Part shown: piece after piece, positions 1-8,057 of the stretch | How positions within the stretch are numbered: the stretch's first letter is position 1 | How the letters are laid out: the number at the start of each line of letters is the position of its first letter | NCBI GenBank assembly: GCA_035569495.1 | Contig: DATMMX010000057.1 | Location: forward strand, 1 to 64,000 | Length of the DNA: 64,000 nucleotides | Reading direction: 5' to 3' | Origin: DASRDZ01 sp035569495 | Lineage (GTDB): Bacteria; Chloroflexota; Dormibacteria; Aeolococcales; Aeolococcaceae | Notes under the pieces: model-generated | The model's database searches: none | Seen by the model: the letters and a program-made list of their open reading frames with translations, nothing else | What the model was told of the DNA's origin: nothing | Translations under genes and position numbers: made by a program

Positions 1-288
1 GAGCTGCGGGTACTTCTCGAAGTGCGGGGGCTTGAAGTAGTCGGTCCAGAGGACCCACAGGTGATGCTTGACCAGTTCGGACCGCTGTTCCTTGATGATC
101 AGCGCGCGGGTCCGGAATTCAGGGTCGGAGTTGTCCTGGTACTTCTGGCAGATGGCCTTGACTGACTCGGCCTCGATGCGTGCCTGCGCCGGGTCGTAGA
201 CCCCGCAGGGGAGGTCGCAGTGCGCGTGCGCGGGAAGCGGAGCGCTGAGCCGGTCGGCGAGGTCGAGGACACGGGAGAAAAGGCGCAT
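1..288 (-). CDS. sodN: Nickel superoxide dismutase (C-terminus cut by window edge)
   Basis: Ni-containing superoxide dismutase, which disproportionates superoxide to O2 and H2O2 in the cytoplasm. Reading leftward from the ATG at 288 gives 96 residues before the window edge; the family is about 130-160 aa, so the last third is missing. A 22-residue propeptide precedes the diagnostic nickel hook HCDLPCGVYDP, whose His becomes the new N-terminus after cleavage and whose two Cys bind Ni. The helix after it (ARIEAESVKAICQKY) and WTDYFKPPHFEK are also typical of the family. The gene is divergent from sodX, its expected maturation protease. The hook motif makes the identification very secure. Confidence 0.95.
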   Translation of the reverse strand, partial: MRLFSRVLDLADRLSAPLPAHAHCDLPCGVYDPAQARIEAESVKAICQKYQDNSDPEFRTRALIIKEQRSELVKHHLWVLWTDYFKPPHFEKYPQL

Positions 289-335
289 CGGGGAGGGGCC
301 TCCGGTGACTGTTCGTGAGTGCACGAGGAGCAGCT

Positions 336-341
336 TAGTAT
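336..341 (+). promoter_or_regulatory. -10 box of sodX, leaderless type
   Basis: TAGTAT ends 9 bases before the sodX ATG at 351. There is no Shine-Dalgarno in between, so transcription probably begins at or next to the start codon. The same geometry recurs at many genes in the window. Confidence 0.5.
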
Positions 342-350
342 CTTGCCCCC

Positions 351-758
351 ATGTCCCTGCACCGGCCCTGCCACCGGCTGTGCGCCTGGCCGCCGGTGGC
401 CCCGCTGCGCCGTGTCGAGGTGCACGGCGACAGCATGGCGCCCGAGCTGCGCCCCGGCGACCGCCTGCTGGTGACGCCGCTGGCCGGCATTCGCCGCGGT
501 GACGTGGTGGCCCTGCGCGACCCGCGCCAGCCCGGGCGGGTGCTGCTCAAGCGGGTCGCCGCCACGCGGGGCGAGGCGGTGACCGTCGCTGGTGAGGTGC
601 TGCGCGCGGAGCGTGGCCTGGTGGTGCTCGGCGACAACCTGCCCGCCAGCAGCGACAGCCGCGGCTTCGGCGCGGTGCCCCTGCGCCTGCTGCTGGGTCG
701 CTGCGTATGGCGTTACCAGCCGGAGACACGGCGCGGCGCCATCGCCCGGCGAGGGTAG
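351..758 (+). CDS. sodX: Nickel-type superoxide dismutase maturation protease (signal peptidase S26-like)
   Basis: Small 135-aa S24/S26-fold serine protease that removes the SodN propeptide to expose the N-terminal His of the nickel hook. The catalytic Ser lies in VHGDSMAPEL (about residues 24-33) and the general-base Lys in VLLKRVAA (about 64-71). A C-terminal GDN...SDSRGFG box is typical of signal peptidases. Unlike ordinary SipS/LepB it has no N-terminal membrane anchor, as expected for SodX. It is divergent from sodN, an arrangement that supports co-function. The start follows a TAGTAT box by 9 bases, so the mRNA is probably leaderless. Confidence 0.92.
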   Translation: MSLHRPCHRLCAWPPVAPLRRVEVHGDSMAPELRPGDRLLVTPLAGIRRGDVVALRDPRQPGRVLLKRVAATRGEAVTVAGEVLRAERGLVVLGDNLPASSDSRGFGAVPLRLLLGRCVWRYQPETRRGAIARRG

Positions 759-782
759 GTCCCGGGTTTTTTCGTGACCAAG

Positions 783-893
783 GGCCCTATCGGGCCACCC
801 GCGCGCGCCGCAGAGTACGCCCCAAGGTCAGCAAACGGGAGCTGGGGCTGACCGCCTCCCCCCTGGTCCCCGCCGCAGCGGGTCGCTCTTGGG
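783..893 (+). other. Possible structured leader RNA upstream of the PP2C gene
   Basis: The 759-1040 gap has no convincing ORF but has ordered complementarity. GGCCC/GGGCC (783-787/792-796) forms a small hairpin after sodX. Then CCCAAG (821-826) can pair with CTTGGG (888-893), enclosing GTCAGC/GCTGAC (827-832/847-852) and CCCGC/GCGGG (869-873/878-882), a three-way junction. A strong terminator follows at 959-1000. I do not recognise a known riboswitch class, and GC-rich DNA folds easily, so this is only a candidate. Confidence 0.3.
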
Positions 894-958
894 TCCGGTC
901 CCCCAAGGCGATCCGCTCCGGCGCCGGCCGATCGCTTTCATCGCCCTCCCTTTCTCCG

Positions 959-1000
959 GGGGCCGTGGACGCCGCAAGGCAGTCCGCGGCCCCTCTTTTT
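959..1000 (+). terminator. Rho-independent terminator before the PP2C gene
   Basis: A 12-bp stem with one G-T wobble (959-970 with 982-993), loop 971-981, then TCTTTTT. It lies 41 bases before the PP2C start and 200 bases after sodX. It either ends the sodX transcript or attenuates the downstream gene. Confidence 0.75.
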
Positions 1001-1040
1001 CGCCAAGCGGAGCGACCGGTCCGCCTGCGCAGAATGGGGC

Positions 1041-1811
1041 ATGGCAATGCGCGAGGCGGACGCCGGCCGCGCCCACGACGGGCGCCGCGGCGTGGAGATG
1101 GCCGCGGTGAGCGACCGCGGCGGGGTCCGCGCCGAGAACCAGGACGCCGCGCTGCTCGTCGAGCTGGAGGGCCTCGGCTGCGCGGTGCTGGTCGCCGACG
1201 GCATGGGCGGCCACCCCGACGGGCGCCTCGCCGCCGACCTGGCCACCGCCGCGGCCGCCGGCGCCCTGCGCGGCTCGGGCGACCCCGTGGCCGCCATGCC
1301 CGCCGCCGTCGAGGCGGCCAACCAGGCCATCGCCGAACGCGCCGTCCCCGACGAGCGCGGCCGCTCACTGGGCACCACCCTGGTGGTCGCCGTGGTCTCG
1401 GGCGGCCGGGCCACCGTGGCCAACGTCGGCGACAGCCGCGCCTACCTGGTCCGCTCCGGGACGGCGACCCAGGTCAGCGTCGACCACTCCTGGGTGGCCG
1501 AGCAGATGCGCGCCGGGCTGCTCAGCGAGGACGAGGCGCACCGCCACCCCCGGCGCAGCCGGGTGACCCGTGCCCTGCTCGGCGACCCCGTCGAGCCCGA
1601 CCTCTTCGAGGTGGCGATGCGCCCCGGCGACGTGCTGGTGCTCTGCAGCGATGGCCTCTGGGACGCGCTGCCCGCGGCCCGCATCGCCGAGCTGCTCGGC
1701 GGCGGCGGAGCGCTCGACGCCCTGGTCGGCAGCCTGGTCGACGCCGCGCTCGACGCCGGCAGCACCGACAACGTCACCGCCGCCGCGCTGCGCGCCCTGC
1801 CCGACGACTGA
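1041..1811 (+). CDS. PP2C-family protein serine/threonine phosphatase
   Basis: Mn/Mg-dependent soluble Ser/Thr phosphatase of 256 aa, likely opposing Hanks-type kinases. All PP2C motifs are in order: RAENQDA (metal-binding Asp), VADGMGGH (DGMGG), LGTTLV, NVGDSRAYL, LCSDGLWD and the final STDNVTA with the metal-ligand Asp-Asn. It lacks the C-terminal membrane and PASTA region of PstP, so it is a cytosolic PrpC/Stp1-like form. No kinase gene is adjacent. The ATG at 1041 gives an 18-residue tail before the domain; an internal ATG near 1098 is an alternative start. Confidence 0.93.
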   Translation: MAMREADAGRAHDGRRGVEMAAVSDRGGVRAENQDAALLVELEGLGCAVLVADGMGGHPDGRLAADLATAAAAGALRGSGDPVAAMPAAVEAANQAIAERAVPDERGRSLGTTLVVAVVSGGRATVANVGDSRAYLVRSGTATQVSVDHSWVAEQMRAGLLSEDEAHRHPRRSRVTRALLGDPVEPDLFEVAMRPGDVLVLCSDGLWDALPAARIAELLGGGGALDALVGSLVDAALDAGSTDNVTAAALRALPDD

Positions 1812-1832
1812 GCAGACCGGCCGCGCGCCAGG

Positions 1833-4800
1833 TCAGGTCTCGGCCGGAGCGTCCGCAGCGGGCTCCTGGAGGGCCAGGTCGGCGGCCCGCGCCGGCCTGG
1901 CCAGGTGCCAGCCCTGGGCCAGCTCCACGCCCAGCGCGGCCATGGTCCGCGCCGCGCCCTCGGTCTCCACCCCCTCGGCGACCACGGTGGTGCCGATCGA
2001 GCGGGCGAAGGCCACCGTCGCCCGGACCGCCGCCACCGACCCGGGCCGCTCGGTGGTCATGGTCAGCGAGCGGGCGATCTTGATGTACTCGGGCAGCGCC
2101 GTGGCCAGCACCTCCAGGGTGGAGTGCCCCTCGCCGACGTCGTCGACGGCGATGCGGAAGCCGTGCTCGCGGTAGGCGGCGACCACGTGGCGGAGGCGGA
2201 CAAGGTCGGTGATGGTGTCGCGCTCGGTCAGCTCCAGGACCACGTCGGTGGCCGCCCAGCCCGCCCAGCGGAGCAGCAGCAGCATCTGGTCGACGCCGTG
2301 CACCGGGTCGAGCAGGGCGGCGGCGCTGACGTTGACGAACACCGGCCGCCCCGGCGGCAGCAGCGACGCCGAGGCCAGCGCGGCACGCCGCGACAGCCAG
2401 TCGAGGTCGCGGATCATGCCCAGCCGATGGGCGGCGGCGAACAGCCCCTCGACGCTCGACTCGGGCATGTACCCGGTCGGCCTGGCCAGCGCCTCGTAGC
2501 CGTGGACGGTCCCGTCGTCGAGGCGGACGATCGGCTGGTAGACGGCGACGATGCTGCGCTCGGCGAGCACCTGGTCGAGGGTCGCCGCCCATTGCGCGGG
2601 GTGGGCCATGGGGGCGCCGCGGTCGAGCTGCTCCCCGGCCCGGCTGAGCGGGTCGCTGCGGGCGCCCTCGACCCGGTCGCGGCCGTGGCGCTTGGCCCGG
2701 AAGAGTGCCTCGTCGGCGGCCCGCCAGACGGTCAGCGGCTCGTCGCCGTCGTCGCCCGCGGCCACGCCCCCGCTGATCCGCGCCTGGCCCTGGCCGAGGG
2801 CGATGCCGTGCATCACCACCCGCATCCGCTCGGCGACCTGCAGGCCGCCCTCCTCGTCGCTGTCGAGCAGCAGGGCGGCGAACTCGTCGCCGCCGACGCG
2901 GGCGAGCACGTCACCGGAGCGGCGCATGCCGTCCATCGCCGCGGCCACGGCGCGAAGCACGGCGTCGCCCGCCTCGTGGCCGTACTCGTCGTTGATCGGC
3001 TTCAGGTTGTCGACGTCGATGGCCAGAACTGCGAAGCCGCGGCGGGGCATGTTGGCGAGCTGGCGCTCGAACTCGCGGCGGTTGTACAGCCCGGTGAGCG
3101 GGTCGGTGGCGGCGTTCTCGACCAGCCGCAGGTAGAGCCGCGCGTTCTCCACCGACACCGCGGCCTGCGCCGCCAGGCCGCCGATGATCACCTCGTCGTC
3201 CTCGGTGAAGCCGGCGCCGCCGCGCTTGTTGGTGAGGTACAGCGAGCCGATCCGCTTCTCCTGGTGGAGCATGGGCAGGCGCAGCGACGACGACACCAGG
3301 GCGTTGTCGACCCCGGAGTGCAGCGTGGCGTCGATGCGGCTGCCGTCGGGACTGAGCACCTCCAGGGCGGCGTACTCGGCGCCGGCCAGGTCGCGCGCCG
3401 CGTCGAGCAAGGCGCGCAGCAGGACGGTGGGATCGGGCTCCTGGGTGAGGGCCAGGTTGGCCCGGGTCAGGGCGCCGAGGCGGCGCACCATCTCCTCCTG
3501 TCGCGCGTAGGCCATGGCGTTGGCGATGGCCAGGCGGGCCATGCTGGCGATCGCCTCCAGGCGGCCCATCTCGACCTGGCCGAGCACGCTCTCCTCGCGC
3601 GACGACACCAGCACCGCGCCGAACAGCTCGCCGCCGAGGCGGAGCGGGGCGACCCCGAGCGACGTGGTGCCGCTGCTGAGCAGGCCGGCCTGGGTCGCGG
3701 GCTCGTCGCCGAGCTTGGCGGCGACCAGCACGCCGGCGGCCGAGCCGGCCAGGATGGCCTGCAGCGCGGGGTAGCGGTCGATCGGGAAGCGGGCGCCGCG
3801 ATGCAGATTGCCGCGCTCGTCGTACTCGGCGTCGACGACCAGCTCGGTGCCCTCGACGCGGACGATGGCGGCGCGGCGGGCGGGCATGTCCGGCGGTGAC
3901 ACGATCAGCGCCGCGCTGCGCGCCACCGCGGCGAGCACGGCGTCGAGGTCGAGCGTCCCGGCCAGGGTGTGGGCGGCCTCCTGGAGCAGGGTCAGCTCGT
4001 GGACCCGGTGCCGCTCCTCGAGGAGCACGGCCGCCTCGCGCGCCTCGGCGACCTTCTGCTGCCACGCCAGGGCGGCGGCGTGGGCGGCGCTGCGCAGCAC
4101 CCACACGTCCTCCTCGGTGAAGCCCTCGGCGTCGGAGCTGTCGGCGGCGACCAGGGCGCCCAGCGGCTCGTCGGCGGAGCGCCAGGAGACGATCAGGGCG
4201 TCGCCCCTGGCCAGGCGGTCGATGACCTCGCGGTAGGGCTCGATCTCGGCGCCGCGGTCGGCCAGCCGGGCGCGGAAGACCTCGTCCTCGAAGACGACGC
4301 GCTCGACCAGGCCGTGCCGCCCCGGCGTGCAGGCGAGGCGGATCTGGCGGACCGCGTCGGCGGCGATGCCGTGGGCCTCGGGCTGGCCGACCAGCTCGGT
4401 GCCGTCGAGCCGGAGGAACACGGCGGCGCGGGCGCCGACCAGCTGGGCGACGGTGCTGCTCAGCCGCCCGAAGAACTCGGGCAGCGCGGCCCGACCGGCG
4501 ACCAGCCTGGCCACCTCGACGATCGCGGCCAGGCCCCGCTCGTGCGCCTCGGCGAGCCGGTTGCGGGCGACGGCGGGCTCGGTGACGTCGATGCCGGTGC
4601 TGATCAGGTGGGTCACCTGGCCACTGCTGTCGAGCAGCGGGAAGACGTCCCAGTTCCACACCGTCACGTCGCCGGGCAGGGTGGCGCCGTCGCCGTGGTA
4701 GCCGGTGTACGGGTAGTCGCGGAAGTGCCGCGGCGTCCTGGTGCGCACCACCTCGCTGAGCACCTCGATGACGCGGTTCTGGACCACGCGCGGAAAGGCG

Positions 4801-5006
4801 ATGGCGAACGGCTTGCCGACCACCGGCAGCAGCTCCGGATCAGGCCAGCGCTCGAAGATGGGATTGCAGTAGAGAAACGTGAAGTCGTCGGGGGTGAGCA
4901 CCGCCACGCCGACGGGCAGGCTGTCGAGCACCCGGGCGAGCAGGGCGACGACATCGCTGCTGCGCGGCATGGAACGCAGCACCGCGGTGATGTTCGCGTC
5001 CGTCAT
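1833..5006 (-). CDS. PAS-GAF-GAF-GAF-GGDEF-EAL cyclic-di-GMP signalling protein
   Basis: Large cytosolic sensor of 1057 aa for making and/or breaking cyclic di-GMP. Domains in order: PAS-like (about 25-145), three GAF modules (about 160-315, 335-500, 515-630), GGDEF (about 632-785) and EAL (about 810-1050). The cyclase signature GGDEF is intact at 705-709, with an RxxD product-inhibition site (RSGD, 696-699) five residues before it. The EAL triad is at 838-840, and NVS, ELTE and AEGVE motifs are present. The usual DDFGTGYSSL loop reads DDVGEGHSTL and the Lys loop ends KIA rather than KID, so hydrolase activity may be altered. No transmembrane segment is visible. The gene converges with the PP2C gene, with a 21-base gap. 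Confidence 0.95.
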   Translation of the reverse strand: MTDANITAVLRSMPRSSDVVALLARVLDSLPVGVAVLTPDDFTFLYCNPIFERWPDPELLPVVGKPFAIAFPRVVQNRVIEVLSEVVRTRTPRHFRDYPYTGYHGDGATLPGDVTVWNWDVFPLLDSSGQVTHLISTGIDVTEPAVARNRLAEAHERGLAAIVEVARLVAGRAALPEFFGRLSSTVAQLVGARAAVFLRLDGTELVGQPEAHGIAADAVRQIRLACTPGRHGLVERVVFEDEVFRARLADRGAEIEPYREVIDRLARGDALIVSWRSADEPLGALVAADSSDAEGFTEEDVWVLRSAAHAAALAWQQKVAEAREAAVLLEERHRVHELTLLQEAAHTLAGTLDLDAVLAAVARSAALIVSPPDMPARRAAIVRVEGTELVVDAEYDERGNLHRGARFPIDRYPALQAILAGSAAGVLVAAKLGDEPATQAGLLSSGTTSLGVAPLRLGGELFGAVLVSSREESVLGQVEMGRLEAIASMARLAIANAMAYARQEEMVRRLGALTRANLALTQEPDPTVLLRALLDAARDLAGAEYAALEVLSPDGSRIDATLHSGVDNALVSSSLRLPMLHQEKRIGSLYLTNKRGGAGFTEDDEVIIGGLAAQAAVSVENARLYLRLVENAATDPLTGLYNRREFERQLANMPRRGFAVLAIDVDNLKPINDEYGHEAGDAVLRAVAAAMDGMRRSGDVLARVGGDEFAALLLDSDEEGGLQVAERMRVVMHGIALGQGQARISGGVAAGDDGDEPLTVWRAADEALFRAKRHGRDRVEGARSDPLSRAGEQLDRGAPMAHPAQWAATLDQVLAERSIVAVYQPIVRLDDGTVHGYEALARPTGYMPESSVEGLFAAAHRLGMIRDLDWLSRRAALASASLLPPGRPVFVNVSAAALLDPVHGVDQMLLLLRWAGWAATDVVLELTERDTITDLVRLRHVVAAYREHGFRIAVDDVGEGHSTLEVLATALPEYIKIARSLTMTTERPGSVAAVRATVAFARSIGTTVVAEGVETEGAARTMAALGVELAQGWHLARPARAADLALQEPAADAPAET

Positions 5007-5402
5007 GACTTGACCGCCTGGTCAGTTGGACGCCTGCCGCCGGCGCTGTCCTGGACCGACTGGCCGGTCTGGGTCATGTGCGCAGCATCATGCGCCGTAC
5101 CCCATCTGTGGTGCCACGCCGGGGGTCGGTCACCGCGGCGTGACGCGTCCGTGCTCCGCCGAGCCGGGGAGGCTTCACAGCTCTTTGCCACTCCTTTCCG
5201 CGCCATGGCGGACAGTCGCAGGCCGCGCAGCCTAGCCTTTCCAGTGCATCGCGGCGCCGCCGGCGGCCTGTCCTGGAAGTGGCCGCCGGCCGGGCGACGC
5301 GAGATGATGCAGCCGGCCGGAGTGGAGGGTGACCCCCGCTCCGGCCGCACCACCCGCTCCCCCACGGCTCCTTCGTGCCGCGATGTGCCACCATCGCTGG
5401 CG
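5007..5402. other. Gap without recognised gene
   Basis: 396 bases between the divergent GGDEF-EAL gene and the small Cys protein. I see no supported ORF, tRNA or strong terminator. CACCAT at about 5389-5394, 8 bases before the ATG at 5403, could be the -10 of the small gene. Confidence 0.4.
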
Positions 5403-5564
5403 ATGCCCAACCCACTTCGCGCGCTCCGCGAACGCTCCGGCGCGTTCCTCACCAACCTCGACGCGGGGCCGCCCTGGCCGCGCAAGGCGCTGCCGCTGCT
5501 GCGCAACCGGGGCCGGGCGCTGCTGCACGGCTGCTGCGGCAATCCCGGGCAGCCGGGGTGTTGA
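5403..5564 (+). CDS. Small Cys-rich protein; possible selenocysteine/His-rich extension to 5633
   Basis: A 53-aa basic small protein ending HGCCGNPGQPGC. It resembles small hypothetical proteins I recall from Terrabacteria that end in CCGxxGxPGC; no function is known. The frame does not stop convincingly at the TGA (5562-5564). It continues QTVEGAGPAPHGG and then DHHHHHDHH to a second TGA at 5631-5633. A hairpin GGCGCC-GGTCC-GGCGCC (5577-5593) begins 12 bases after the TGA and puts GGTC in its loop 18 bases after it, the geometry of a bacterial SECIS. The product is therefore either a 53-aa protein or a 76-aa selenoprotein with a metal-binding His tail. The start is assumed at the ATG preceded by CACCAT. 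Confidence 0.55.
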   Translation: MPNPLRALRERSGAFLTNLDAGPPWPRKALPLLRNRGRALLHGCCGNPGQPGC

Positions 5565-5667
5565 CAGACGGTCGAGGGCGCCGGTCCGGCGCCGCACGGT
5601 GGTGACCATCATCACCACCACGACCACCACTGAACTCTTGCACTGAGCCGTTCCCGGCTCGATTGGC

Positions 5668-5721
5668 AAAAACAGAGCGCCGCCGCGGGACGACCGGTCG
5701 TCGGTTCCGCGACGGCGCCCT
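5668..5721 (-). terminator. Rho-independent terminator of the zinc-ribbon gene
   Basis: On the minus strand, 5721-5707 pairs with 5688-5674 in a 15-bp stem with two G-T wobbles, followed by GTTTTT. It lies directly after the stop of the small gene at 5739. Confidence 0.88.
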
Positions 5722-5738
5722 CCGGATCGAGCGGCTGC

Positions 5739-5888
5739 CTAGCTGGCCTTCCCGATCTTGAAGACGCGGGTGCCGCAGGTCGGGCAGGTGCCCGAGGTGG
5801 CGGGCTTGCCGTTCTTCATGGTGACGGCCTCGGGATCCTTGATGTCGATGGTCGCCTTGCACTTCACGCAATATCCGGTTACTGCCAT
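5739..5888 (-). CDS. Small zinc-ribbon protein (DUF5679-like)
   Basis: A 49-aa protein with two CxxC pairs, YCVKCKA near the N-terminus and GTCPTCGT near residues 33-40, and the block MKNGKPATSG between them. This is the pattern of the DUF5679 family of tiny zinc-ribbon proteins common in Chloroflexota and Actinomycetota. The Cys pairs imply one structural zinc; the function is unknown. The start is fixed by AGGAGA 4 bases before the ATG. It has its own strong terminator and an upstream TAGATT box (5981-5986) with two direct repeats behind it, so it is probably monocistronic and regulated. Confidence 0.9.
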   Translation of the reverse strand: MAVTGYCVKCKATIDIKDPEAVTMKNGKPATSGTCPTCGTRVFKIGKAS

Positions 5889-5991
5889 GTCCTCTCCTGG
5901 TATGGCGGGCTGTTACGGCTGAGGGGGTCCCTCGGCGGCGCCCGGGGTGCTCTGAGCACGGCCTGAGCGTGCTGAGCGGCAATCTAGCACC

Positions 5992-6023
5992 CTTCCCACG
6001 CTCGCAGGGCACTTTCCACGCTC
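5992..6023 (-). repeat. Two 12-bp direct repeats upstream of the zinc-ribbon gene
   Basis: GAGCGTGGGAAG (6003-5992) and GAGCGTGGAAAG (6023-6012) on the minus strand start 20 bases apart, two helical turns. They sit just upstream of TAGATT (5986-5981), a likely -10, where a poor -35 would be helped by an activator. Confidence 0.4.
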
Positions 6024-6093
6024 ACTTGACGCTCCTGCTCCGCTCCAACGCGCCCGCGCCCCCGCGCGTGGGCGAGGGCGCCCGGCGGCCAGG

Positions 6094-7401
6094 TCAGGGG
6101 ATCGAGGCGCGGTCGGGGCCGGTCATGCCGCCCGCCATGCGCATCAGGATGGTGGCCACCTCCAGCTTGAAGCGGTCGGGCGGGTGGTCGTAGCGCAGGC
6201 CGGTGAGGTGGTGGATGCGGCCGATGCGGTAGCGCACCGTGTTGGTGTGAACGCCGAGCATCGCCGCCGCCGTCTCGGTGTGGCCGCTGCCTTCGTGCAG
6301 GGCGTCGAGGGTCTCCAGGAGGGGCGCGCGCTGCACCTCGGGGAGGTGGAGGATGGGGCCGAGGGTGCGCTCCAGGAAGTCGGCGCGGTCCTCGGCGCGG
6401 CTGCCGCGGAGGATCTGGTAGACGACCAGGTCGCCGGCCTCGGCGACGTGGGGACGGCGGAACACGGTGATCGCCAGGGGCAGCAGCTCGCTGGCGCGCC
6501 GGTAGGCGGCCTGGATGGCGCGCGGGCCCGCCACCGGCGCGCTGACCACCGCGGTGACGCGATGCTGCCGCGCCACCCGCGTCGTCGCCTCCACGATCTC
6601 GTCCCACCCGGTGGCGCCGGAGGGCACCACCAGCACCATGTGCGGGGCCACGTCGGCACTGATCTGCACCTCGGCGGCGTTGCCCATGGCGGGCAGCAGC
6701 GCGGCGACGGCGCTGCGCAGCACCGAGCGGTCCTGCTCGGCGCGGATGGTGGTCAGCAGGATCAGCCCGTGCGGCCGGCGCAGGTCGAAGCCGAAGGTGC
6801 GGGCGCGGATGACCATCTCGTCGTCGTCGGTGAAGGTGCCGCTGAGCAGGTCCTCGAACACCTGCGAGCGGGTCCGTTCGCGGGCCTTGAGGCGGTGCTC
6901 CTGGACGCGGTCGTAGCCGGCGGTGACGGCGTCGCCGATGTCGTCGACGATGTCGAAGAGTGCCGAGGCCATCTCGCCGAGCACCGCGACGGTGTCCGGG
7001 TTCGCCTCCAGCCGCTCGGCGACGCTGACGGCGTGCGACCAGCCGACGCTGCGGGCGATGCGCACGCCCGCCAGCAGGCTGTCGAGGGGCACGCCCTGCT
7101 CGGCGCGCTGGCTGCCGATCATGCCCATGACCACCCGGTCGCCGGTGGTGAGGTTGCGCTTGCCCTCGCGCCACAGCCGCAGGACCATCTGGATGGCGCG
7201 GCGCACGGTCTGCTCGACGCCGTCGATCAGCGCTGGGTCGGCCGACGGCGGCCGGTATTCGGGAACGTCGCGCTGGACCTGGGTGAGCACGCTATCGATG
7301 ACCGCGTCGACCCGCTCCTCCAGTCCCTCGACGACGGCGGCGACGGCGGCGACCTGCCTGGCCGCGTCGCGATCGGGGCGCGACTGGCCGGGCTCAGGCA
7401 C
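6094..7401 (-). CDS. PucR/CdaR-type transcriptional regulator
   Basis: Regulator of 435 aa. The N-terminal half is a helical RsbR/PucR-like sensor region. A middle CdaR GGDEF-like (non-cyclase) domain follows, and the C-terminus is an HTH_30 domain (TETAAAMLGVHTNTVRYRIG) typical of PucR/CdaR activators of purine, proline or sugar-acid genes. The frame is open up to an ATG at 7488. I prefer the GTG at 7401 because GAGGGAGG lies about 9 bases upstream and the extra 29 residues look like non-coding sequence. The effector and targets cannot be read from context. Confidence 0.85.
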   Translation of the reverse strand: MPEPGQSRPDRDAARQVAAVAAVVEGLEERVDAVIDSVLTQVQRDVPEYRPPSADPALIDGVEQTVRRAIQMVLRLWREGKRNLTTGDRVVMGMIGSQRAEQGVPLDSLLAGVRIARSVGWSHAVSVAERLEANPDTVAVLGEMASALFDIVDDIGDAVTAGYDRVQEHRLKARERTRSQVFEDLLSGTFTDDDEMVIRARTFGFDLRRPHGLILLTTIRAEQDRSVLRSAVAALLPAMGNAAEVQISADVAPHMVLVVPSGATGWDEIVEATTRVARQHRVTAVVSAPVAGPRAIQAAYRRASELLPLAITVFRRPHVAEAGDLVVYQILRGSRAEDRADFLERTLGPILHLPEVQRAPLLETLDALHEGSGHTETAAAMLGVHTNTVRYRIGRIHHLTGLRYDHPPDRFKLEVATILMRMAGGMTGPDRASIP

Positions 7402-7583
7402 GCCCGCCGGCCTCCCTCGCAATGCCGGCTGCACAGCCGGTCCCGCCCAGCACGACCATGCCGGAAGCGTCGCTGTGCCCCAGCACACACAGCCATGTCT
7501 CCAGCGCCAGCCATGTCTGTGGCTAGTGCCAAGGGGCTTTGTCGCCCGACTGCGTTTCGGCGCTTCGGGTCAGTTGTTCAGGG

Positions 7584-7955
7584 CTACGACCGGTGGTGGT
7601 GGCGGCGGCGGGAGCGGACGATGCGGCGGAGGGTGACCAGGGCGACGACGGCGACCAGCTGGGCGCCGAGCGCCACCTTGGTGACGTCGAGGGCGGGGAC
7701 CCAGCGGACCTCACCACCGCGGATGACGAAGGCGCCGACCGGCGCGGCGGTCAGGCCGAAGCCGCCACCCCACCCGGTCTGGCCGCTCTTCTCCGGCGCG
7801 GACCCCTCCTGCCCGGCGCCGCCCCCTCCCCCGCCCTGGACGCGCGAGGCGAGGATGACGGTGACGCCCTCGCGCTCGTAGGGCTCACTGAAGACGCGGC
7901 GGCCGGTCAGCGCCTCGCGGGCCTGCTCCACCACTTCACGCACGTCGATTGCCAT
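7584..7955 (-). CDS. GerW (YtfJ)-family protein
   Basis: A 123-aa protein of the GerW/YtfJ family. The core runs from VREVVEQAREALTG through a glycine-rich linker (QGGGGGGAGQ) to GWGGGFGLTAAPVGAFVI and ends with a hydrophobic segment (VALGAQLVAVVALVTL) and a basic His/Arg tail. In Bacillus GerW is needed for spore germination, but homologues are widespread in non-spore-formers, so a sporulation role should not be assumed. Of two nearby ATGs I chose 7955 because GGAGG is 10 bases upstream, against 3 bases for the ATG at 7967. Confidence 0.85.
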   Translation of the reverse strand: MAIDVREVVEQAREALTGRRVFSEPYEREGVTVILASRVQGGGGGGAGQEGSAPEKSGQTGWGGGFGLTAAPVGAFVIRGGEVRWVPALDVTKVALGAQLVAVVALVTLRRIVRSRRRHHHRS

Positions 7956-8043
7956 GGCGCCATCCACCTCCGCACTGCCTCGGCCGGACGTTCAGCATAG
8001 TGACGAGGCTGCCACCGCGCTTGCCGCCACCCCGGGCGGCTGC

Positions 8044-8049
8044 TAGCAT
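8044..8049 (+). promoter_or_regulatory. -10 box of the cimA leader transcript
   Basis: TAGCAT lies 8 bases before a GTG at 8058 that could be a leaderless leader-peptide start, and about 115 bases before the terminator at 8164-8190. Confidence 0.45.
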
Positions 8050-8057
8050 GACGCGCC

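Noticed and set aside
5594..5633. A separate small His-rich gene
   Set aside because: The stretch has no start codon of its own with a ribosome site; it is only coding if joined to the frame from 5403.
7584..7955. Evidence that the organism forms endospores, from the GerW-like gene
   Set aside because: GerW/YtfJ homologues are common in non-sporulating bacteria and no other sporulation gene is in the window.
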